Shown piece after piece: positions 6,636-10,706 of a stretch of 10,706 nucleotides of DNA. The stretch is from Desulfocapsaceae bacterium. GTDB lineage: Bacteria > Desulfobacterota > Desulfobulbia > Desulfobulbales > Desulfocapsaceae. Numbering within the stretch: the stretch's first letter is position 1; each line of letters starts with the position of its first letter. The notes under the pieces are model-generated. The model saw nothing but the letters and a program-made list of their open reading frames with translations. It searched no databases and was not told the DNA's origin. The stretch spans positions 1 to 10,706 of the forward strand of contig JAOZLO010000065.1 in the NCBI GenBank assembly GCA_029934775.1, read 5' to 3'. Position numbers and translations under genes: made by a program.

Positions 6636-9257
6636 TCAGCAGACAGAGGCTAAGACATCAGATAGTTGCTTCAGGTCAACTGGTTTGGAAAGAGCGGCAC
6701 AGAAACCATATGTACTGAAATTTATCATTTCAGGATTATTAAGAGATCCACTGGAGACAATGACCTTGGCAGAGGGATCGATCTGCAGGATTTTTTCCAC
6801 TGTGTCCTTGCCTCCCATCCCATCAGGAATGGCTAAGTCAACAATAACGACATGAAACGGTTCATTGCTGTCAAGTGCAACCTGATAGAGTTCAACGGCC
6901 TGCTCACCTCTGTAAGCCAGTTCGACAGAATAACCGAGATGTTCGAGTAAATCCCTGCCGACATGCCGGCATATTTCATCATCATCCATAAGTAATACTT
7001 TTTTCGAATTTGCATCCTGGCCAGAGCTGTGATCAGTTGTGCTGCTGCAGCCGGTTTCTGAAACATCCCGCAACTGATCTTTAACATAGAAAAATTCTTT
7101 TTCCAGATCAGTAGATAACTGCTGACTGCCAATAGTAATTTTTTCCCTGCCTTTTATTTCCAGTTCACTGCAGATTTCGGTCATCCTGACCGCTCCCACG
7201 GTGGCATTCATGGATTTCAGGGTATGAGCCGCCTGCCATAACGCCTCGGAGTTCTGGTCACGAGCAGCGTCAGATATGGACTGCAGCAGGAGTGGAGCAC
7301 CCTTCAGATAACTTTCGATTATTGTGCCAATAATATCAGGCCCGCCTTGCTTTTGTATCTTGTGATACATTCGTAATGCATTGGTGTTAAAGCGTACTTT
7401 GCTGGATCGGGCTTTGTCATCTTCGGCAGCTTCTGTGACAACCCTGACTGTTTCTTGCCTGCATTTGAATGCCCATTTGTCCAGAATTGACTGGAGATGG
7501 TTTTGATGCAGGGGTTTACTGATATAATCATCCATTCCGGCGTCAAGACAACGTTCCCTGTCACCGCTCATAGCGTGGGCAGTAAGTGCTATTATCGGAG
7601 TACGAGAAACTCCATCCAGTTGTTCAAATTTCCGTATTTCACCTGTTGCCTTATAGCCATCAAGTTCGGGCATCTGGCAATCCATAAGGACAAGATCATA
7701 TTGGTTTTTCTCAACGGCATCAACAGCCTGTCTGCCGTTTATAACAAGGTCAACCTTACAGCCAAACAACTCCAGCATTCCCTCGGCAACGATCTGGTTG
7801 GTGATATTGTCTTCTGCAAGTAGAACCTTGCAGTCATACATGTTGATATATGGATCGGTTTTCTGTCGATTCTGGGGGAGAGTTGTTGTTTGATCGGCTG
7901 GAATCTGCAAATGTACAGTAAATTCGAAACAAGACCCAATCCCAGGATCACTTTTTACAGCAATTTGACCGCCCATTAACAGTACCAGTTGACGGGAAAT
8001 TGCCAGGCCCAGTCCGGTTCCGCCATACTGCCTTGTTGTACCACTGTCAGCCTGGGAAAAGGAGCTGAAGATTCTTTCCTGTTGCTCCGGTGTGAGTCCG
8101 ATTCCGGTATCACATACTTCAAACCGTAATATATATGCATCATCTTTTTGTTCAAAAAGCTCGATATTAAATTTCACACTGCCATGATCGGTGAACTTAA
8201 TAGCATTGTCAATGAGGTTGGTTAGGATCTGGCGCAAACGTTCTGGGTCTCCGTGGACAATTTCTGGGACATTTTCCTGAACCTGACTGGTCAGCACCAA
8301 TCCTTTTTCGTCACTTTTATTGGAAAAAAAATCATACACATCTCCAATAAGATTTTTCAAATCAAAATTGATATTTTCCATTTCCAGTTTTCCGGCCTCG
8401 ATCTTGGAAAAATCGAGGATATCATTGATGATATAGAGCAGGCTTTTTCCGGAGGCACGAATGGTCTTAATTTGCTGACGTAGTTTTTCAGGCAGATCAG
8501 CCTGCAACAGCAGGTTGGTCATTCCCAGGACGCCATTCATCGGGGTTCTGATTTCATGACTCATATTTGCCAGAAATTCACTTTTTGCTTTGTTTGCAAT
8601 TGTTTCATTTTGAATGGCAACTTCGAGCTGATTTATCAATTCTACATTTGTAAAATGTATGTCCAGGCTCCTTATCAACGAATTATGCTGTTGTTTTCCA
8701 AGCCAAAGCAAAAAAACCCAAAAAACTATGTAAAAACTCGAAAATTGAATAGCCCAGGGATGTTGGGACGTGAGGAGGGTGTATGATATTACAAGCGGGA
8801 AAGGTGTCATATACAAAACTTGTGCAAGGAAGTTCATAACAAGCACAGAAAGAGCAATAAATAGTGTTGCTGCCATCAGGAAAGAAATTAAGCTTTGTGA
8901 ATAGATGCTGTCAAAGGCATTCGGCAATAATGCTATCAAACCCCAGGACATTCCGATCGTAGCTGTCAATACAACATATAACTTTGTGAGACTCCCCCGT
9001 GTAACCGTTGATTGGCCTTTTTTATTAAACAAAAAGTAGATAAAAAGTCTGATTCCTGACAGGGACCACATCAAGGCTGTCCATGGTGCTAAAGCTGACA
9101 GAGGAATCACTGACTGCAGTGATAATGAGATAAAAGGGCAGGAAATAATAATAAAACTGTTTGATTTGATTGCACCGGCAAAAAGAAGATTTGTTAATTC
9201 CTGCTTAACACTCTCGTCAATTGATTCTTTGGCAATATGGTGGGTGGTTAACGGCAT
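6636..9257 (-). CDS. Membrane hybrid histidine kinase with HisKA-HATPase-REC-Hpt-REC
   Basis: An 873-aa multi-step phosphorelay sensor. The N-terminus has about six hydrophobic helices (roughly 33-54, 57-77, 92-112, 120-146, 147-163, 170-187) with no recognisable periplasmic sensor, PAS or HAMP domain. A helical linker (about 203-226) leads to HisKA with the phosphorylated His234 in NMSHEIRTP. The HATPase domain shows the N-box around Asn347-Asn351, DTGIG (383-387) and GGTGLGL (412-418). REC1 has acidic Glu482-Asp483, phospho-acceptor Asp526 in [11 protein letters not shown], Thr559 and Lys581. Hpt has His678 in AAHTLKS. REC2 has Asp758-760, acceptor Asp807 in [11 protein letters not shown], Ser835/Ser836 and Lys858. 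All phosphorelay residues are intact, so the protein should be active. No DNA-binding output or neighbouring response regulator is seen. The ATG at 9257 lacks a clear Shine-Dalgarno site, but no better start exists before the first helix. The ligand is unknown. Confidence 0.93.
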   Translation of the reverse strand: MPLTTHHIAKESIDESVKQELTNLLFAGAIKSNSFIIISCPFISLSLQSVIPLSALAPWTALMWSLSGIRLFIYFLFNKKGQSTVTRGSLTKLYVVLTATIGMSWGLIALLPNAFDSIYSQSLISFLMAATLFIALSVLVMNFLAQVLYMTPFPLVISYTLLTSQHPWAIQFSSFYIVFWVFLLWLGKQQHNSLIRSLDIHFTNVELINQLEVAIQNETIANKAKSEFLANMSHEIRTPMNGVLGMTNLLLQADLPEKLRQQIKTIRASGKSLLYIINDILDFSKIEAGKLEMENINFDLKNLIGDVYDFFSNKSDEKGLVLTSQVQENVPEIVHGDPERLRQILTNLIDNAIKFTDHGSVKFNIELFEQKDDAYILRFEVCDTGIGLTPEQQERIFSSFSQADSGTTRQYGGTGLGLAISRQLVLLMGGQIAVKSDPGIGSCFEFTVHLQIPADQTTTLPQNRQKTDPYINMYDCKVLLAEDNITNQIVAEGMLELFGCKVDLVINGRQAVDAVEKNQYDLVLMDCQMPELDGYKATGEIRKFEQLDGVSRTPIIALTAHAMSGDRERCLDAGMDDYISKPLHQNHLQSILDKWAFKCRQETVRVVTEAAEDDKARSSKVRFNTNALRMYHKIQKQGGPDIIGTIIESYLKGAPLLLQSISDAARDQNSEALWQAAHTLKSMNATVGAVRMTEICSELEIKGREKITIGSQQLSTDLEKEFFYVKDQLRDVSETGCSSTTDHSSGQDANSKKVLLMDDDEICRHVGRDLLEHLGYSVELAYRGEQAVELYQVALDSNEPFHVVIVDLAIPDGMGGKDTVEKILQIDPSAKVIVSSGSLNNPEMINFSTYGFCAALSKPVDLKQLSDVLASVC

Positions 9258-9304
9258 ATTTGTATGATAGAGAACATTTTTTCAAAAGAAGAGCTTCTCT
9301 GCCT

Positions 9305-9333
9305 ATTAAATCACAGTTGAAAAAAATACCCAA
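9305..9333 (-). promoter_or_regulatory. Candidate sigma-70 promoter for the hybrid kinase
   Basis: Read on the minus strand, TTGGGT (9333-9328) is followed after 17 nt by TTTAAT (9310-9305), one mismatch from the consensus -10. It lies about 48 nt upstream of the kinase ATG. The spacing is ideal but the -35 matches only three of six bases, and AT-rich DNA gives chance hits. Confidence 0.35.
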
Positions 9334-9416
9334 GGAGACTGACCAGGAATAAGATTTTTTTAAATCAAAGAGTTTGGCAAAAATGAAATCTATGTAACTA
9401 TACAATTGCAACATTC

Positions 9417-9445
9417 TTGTTGTGATATTTCTGAAAGAGTATTTT
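9417..9445 (+). promoter_or_regulatory. Candidate sigma-70 promoter for the truncated sensor and hydrolase
   Basis: TTGTTG (9417-9422) and TATTTT (9440-9445) are separated by 17 nt, about 67 nt before the ATG at 9513. The region 9258-9512 between the divergent genes is strongly AT-rich and holds no convincing gene. This is the best-spaced promoter-like pair seen on the plus strand there, but the matches are only moderate. Confidence 0.3.
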
Positions 9446-9512
9446 AAAACTAAGCTGTATGTGATTAAATGAAGTCAGGTTTATAAATATTGTCATGACG
9501 AGAGGAGGCAGC

Positions 9513-9950
9513 ATGGTAAGCGGCAAAAGGAGTATCAGCACCACACTTCTTATTTCTTTTCTAGTAGTTATTTTCCTTACCCTGGTTATTCAGACAGTTC
9601 TCTGGGTAAGCAATATATACACTATCAGTTCGACCCAAAAAGAACAAAGTGAACAACAGTATATTCAATCCCATAAAGGTATTATCAGACATGAAGTAGA
9701 TCAGGTGGTTGAGACTATTCATGTCATTCAGAAAGACACAGAACTCCGGTTGAAAAATGAAATAAAAGAGCAGGTAAATACTGCCTATGTCATAGCCTTA
9801 AATATTTATAACACTAATGTAGGCCAAAGGGATCGCAGGGATATTCAACAGATGATTACTGATGCAATAACCCCTTTACTGACGACAGATACTAATTATC
9901 ACCATCAGCCTGATTTTACATTATGTGGAAAAAGGAGCAGGCGAATATGA
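9513..9950 (+). pseudogene. Truncated membrane sensor: N-terminal anchor and start of a Cache-like domain
   Basis: A 145-aa open frame starting at ATG 9513 after the strong ribosome site AGAGGAGG (9501-9508); the in-frame ATG at 9495 has no such site. Residues about 10-33 are a hydrophobic membrane anchor. Residues about 50-122 look like the long N-terminal helices of a single Cache domain, with features such as LKNEIKEQVNTAYVIALNIY and IQQMITDAITPL. In family members this is normally followed by an (R/K)F-x-(N/D)-GRGYFF strand, the rest of the ligand pocket, a second membrane helix and an output domain (kinase, methyl-accepting or cyclase). All of that is absent. From about 9879 the frame runs through unrelated sequence and stops at 9950. 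No other frame recovers the missing motif, so a deletion is more likely than a frameshift. It could still be expressed as a membrane stub. Confidence 0.6.
9932..9950 (+). promoter_or_regulatory. Ribosome site and ATGA stop-start overlap
   Basis: AAGGAG (9932-9937) lies 9 nt before ATG 9947, and the upstream truncated frame ends with TGA at 9948-9950. The 4-nt ATGA overlap allows translational coupling and favours ATG 9947 over ATG 9923 as the hydrolase start. Confidence 0.6.
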
Positions 9951-10429
9951 AAAAGAATTTGGAGAATAGAGGGCTTAACCGGATAGAGGTAAGGGCTATT
10001 GAAGCTTTTGCTATTGTTCCAGTGATAAGAGCAGTGTCTAAGAGAATAGGCAAGTCTGAAGCTTTGGTTATATTGAAGGAAATGAATGAGCAGGAGGCAT
10101 TCCAACGTGGTCGGAATATGATGAAGACAGCAGGACAGAATGGGTTAGAGGGATTGATTAATGAGGTAGCCAGTTGGGGAGAAGGTGGTATTTGGGAAAT
10201 GGACGTTTTAGAACAAACTTCAACAACGTACTTTTTTAACGTTCTCCGTTGTCCCTATTATGAAAAATACCGAGAATTAGGATTAGACGAGTTTGGTGTA
10301 GAATTATCCTGCTGTCGCGATGAACCTTTTGCCCGAGGCTTTAATTCCCAGATTAAATTAGTGCGGACAAAAACCATTATGGAAGGTGCTGATTGCTGTG
10401 ATTTTCGGTATTATCTGCAACCCGAATAA
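9947..10429 (+). CDS. L-2-amino-thiazoline-4-carboxylic acid hydrolase family protein
   Basis: A 160-aa soluble protein with no signal peptide. The C-terminal half carries the conserved pattern of the ATC hydrolase family: FFNVLRCPYYEKYRELGL (about 96-113), ELSCCRDEPFARGFN (about 119-133) and a closing KTIMEGADCCDFRYYL (142-157). Cysteines 102, 122, 123, 150 and 151 stand out. The founding Pseudomonas enzyme opens the thiazoline ring of L-ATC to give N-carbamoyl-L-cysteine in cysteine synthesis. Most family members in other bacteria are uncharacterised and may have other roles, so the substrate here is not established. The start at 9947 gives a typical compact length; ATG 9923 would add eight residues but has no ribosome site. 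The gene overlaps the truncated sensor by 4 nt and converges on a ferredoxin gene 29 nt away. Confidence 0.75.
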   Translation: MKKNLENRGLNRIEVRAIEAFAIVPVIRAVSKRIGKSEALVILKEMNEQEAFQRGRNMMKTAGQNGLEGLINEVASWGEGGIWEMDVLEQTSTTYFFNVLRCPYYEKYRELGLDEFGVELSCCRDEPFARGFNSQIKLVRTKTIMEGADCCDFRYYLQPE

Positions 10430-10442
10430 TTATAGCCCACTT

Positions 10443-10461
10443 TGAAAAAATTGTCTTTTCA
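10443..10461. terminator. Weak AT-rich stem between convergent genes
   Basis: TGAAAA (10443-10448) and TTTTCA (10456-10461) can pair as a 6-bp stem with a 7-nt loop, overlapping the ferredoxin stop codon. The stem is AT-rich and the only T-run is inside it on the minus strand, so termination here would be weak. It is the only hairpin noticed in the 29-nt gap. Confidence 0.2.
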
Positions 10462-10706
10462 GCAGTCGCATCCGGTTGGAGCTTTACCACGAAATCTATC
10501 GATCCAGTTGTTAATGATGTAGGCTGCACAGCCGCAGCCATTGTCTGGATTAACGTAGAGAGCATCCACAGGGCAGTTCATGGCACAGGCACCGCATTCC
10601 ATGCAACCATCTGGGTCGATGATCATGGCTTTTCCATCTTTAACCTTGAAAATACGGTGAGGACAGACGAGTTCACAGTTACCGCAACCGATGCATTTAT
10701 CCTCCG
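10459..10706 (-). CDS. 2[4Fe-4S] ferredoxin with extra cysteines, HgcB-like (partial, 5' end outside window)
   Basis: The last 81 codons of a gene that enters from the right edge and stops with TGA at 10461-10459. Two complete cluster motifs are visible: CIGCGNCELVCP (window residues 4-15) and CMECGACAMNCP (34-45). The protein should therefore carry two [4Fe-4S] clusters and shuttle low-potential electrons in the cytoplasm. After the second motif comes NGCGCAAYIINNWIDRFRG, and the chain ends in TGCDC, giving four cysteines outside the clusters. A short bicluster ferredoxin with a conserved Cys after the second cluster and a Cys pair at the C-terminus is the plan of HgcB, the electron donor to the mercury methyltransferase HgcA, and of its relatives. 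HgcB itself is described as ending in adjacent cysteines, whereas this one has C-D-C, so a related ferredoxin of other function is equally possible. The partner gene would lie beyond 10706. Confidence 0.85.
   Translation of the reverse strand, partial: EDKCIGCGNCELVCPHRIFKVKDGKAMIIDPDGCMECGACAMNCPVDALYVNPDNGCGCAAYIINNWIDRFRGKAPTGCDC

Noticed and set aside
9286..9299. AGAAG-AG-CTTCT near-palindrome upstream of the kinase as an operator
   Set aside because: It is only a 5-bp repeat with a 2-nt centre in AT-rich DNA, with no second copy; chance is a sufficient explanation.
9217..9414. 65-aa open frame on the minus strand upstream of and overlapping the hybrid kinase start
   Set aside because: It has no clear ribosome site or recognisable motif and overlaps the kinase start by 41 nt in another frame. 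The region is better explained as promoter DNA.

Overview
The window looks like chromosomal DNA from a Gram-negative bacterium of moderate GC content. It carries two proteins with export signals and an outer-membrane beta-barrel ending in Phe, a Lol-like ABC apparatus, a large hybrid histidine kinase and a bicluster ferredoxin. Together these suggest an anaerobic or microaerophilic deltaproteobacterium (Desulfobacterota). That placement is inference; no rRNA or marker gene is present to confirm it.

Layout. (1) 1-1192, plus strand: the last 24 codons of a probable KDPG/KHG aldolase (eda), then a PfkB-family 2-keto-3-deoxygluconate kinase (kdgK) starting at TTG. The kinase makes KDPG and the aldolase splits it to pyruvate and glyceraldehyde-3-phosphate. 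(2) 1267-6554, plus strand: a compact five-gene operon. It encodes a secreted LolA-like protein (outer membrane lipoprotein-sorting family), two paralogous FtsX/LolC/E-type permeases, a LolD/MacB-type ATPase and an outer-membrane beta-barrel. Spacings are 2, 24 and 59 nt, then an 8-nt overlap. The set reads as a dedicated inner-to-outer-membrane transport machine for a lipid or lipoprotein and is the most interesting system here. (3) 6636-9257, minus strand: one 873-aa hybrid histidine kinase with six predicted membrane helices, HisKA-HATPase, REC, Hpt and a second REC, and no response regulator beside it. (4) 9258-9512: an AT-rich divergent promoter region. (5) 9513-9950, plus strand: a truncated membrane sensor that keeps its membrane anchor and the first helices of a Cache-like domain. 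Its stop codon overlaps the start of an L-2-amino-thiazoline-4-carboxylate hydrolase-family gene (9947-10429). (6) 10459-10706, minus strand: the C-terminal 81 residues of a 2[4Fe-4S] ferredoxin with extra cysteines, resembling the HgcB group and cut by the window edge.

The two halves converge at about 6555-6635. The left half is a sugar-acid catabolic pair followed by the envelope transport operon. The right half is signalling and redox genes with signs of gene decay. No tRNA, rRNA, CRISPR array or intact mobile element was seen.
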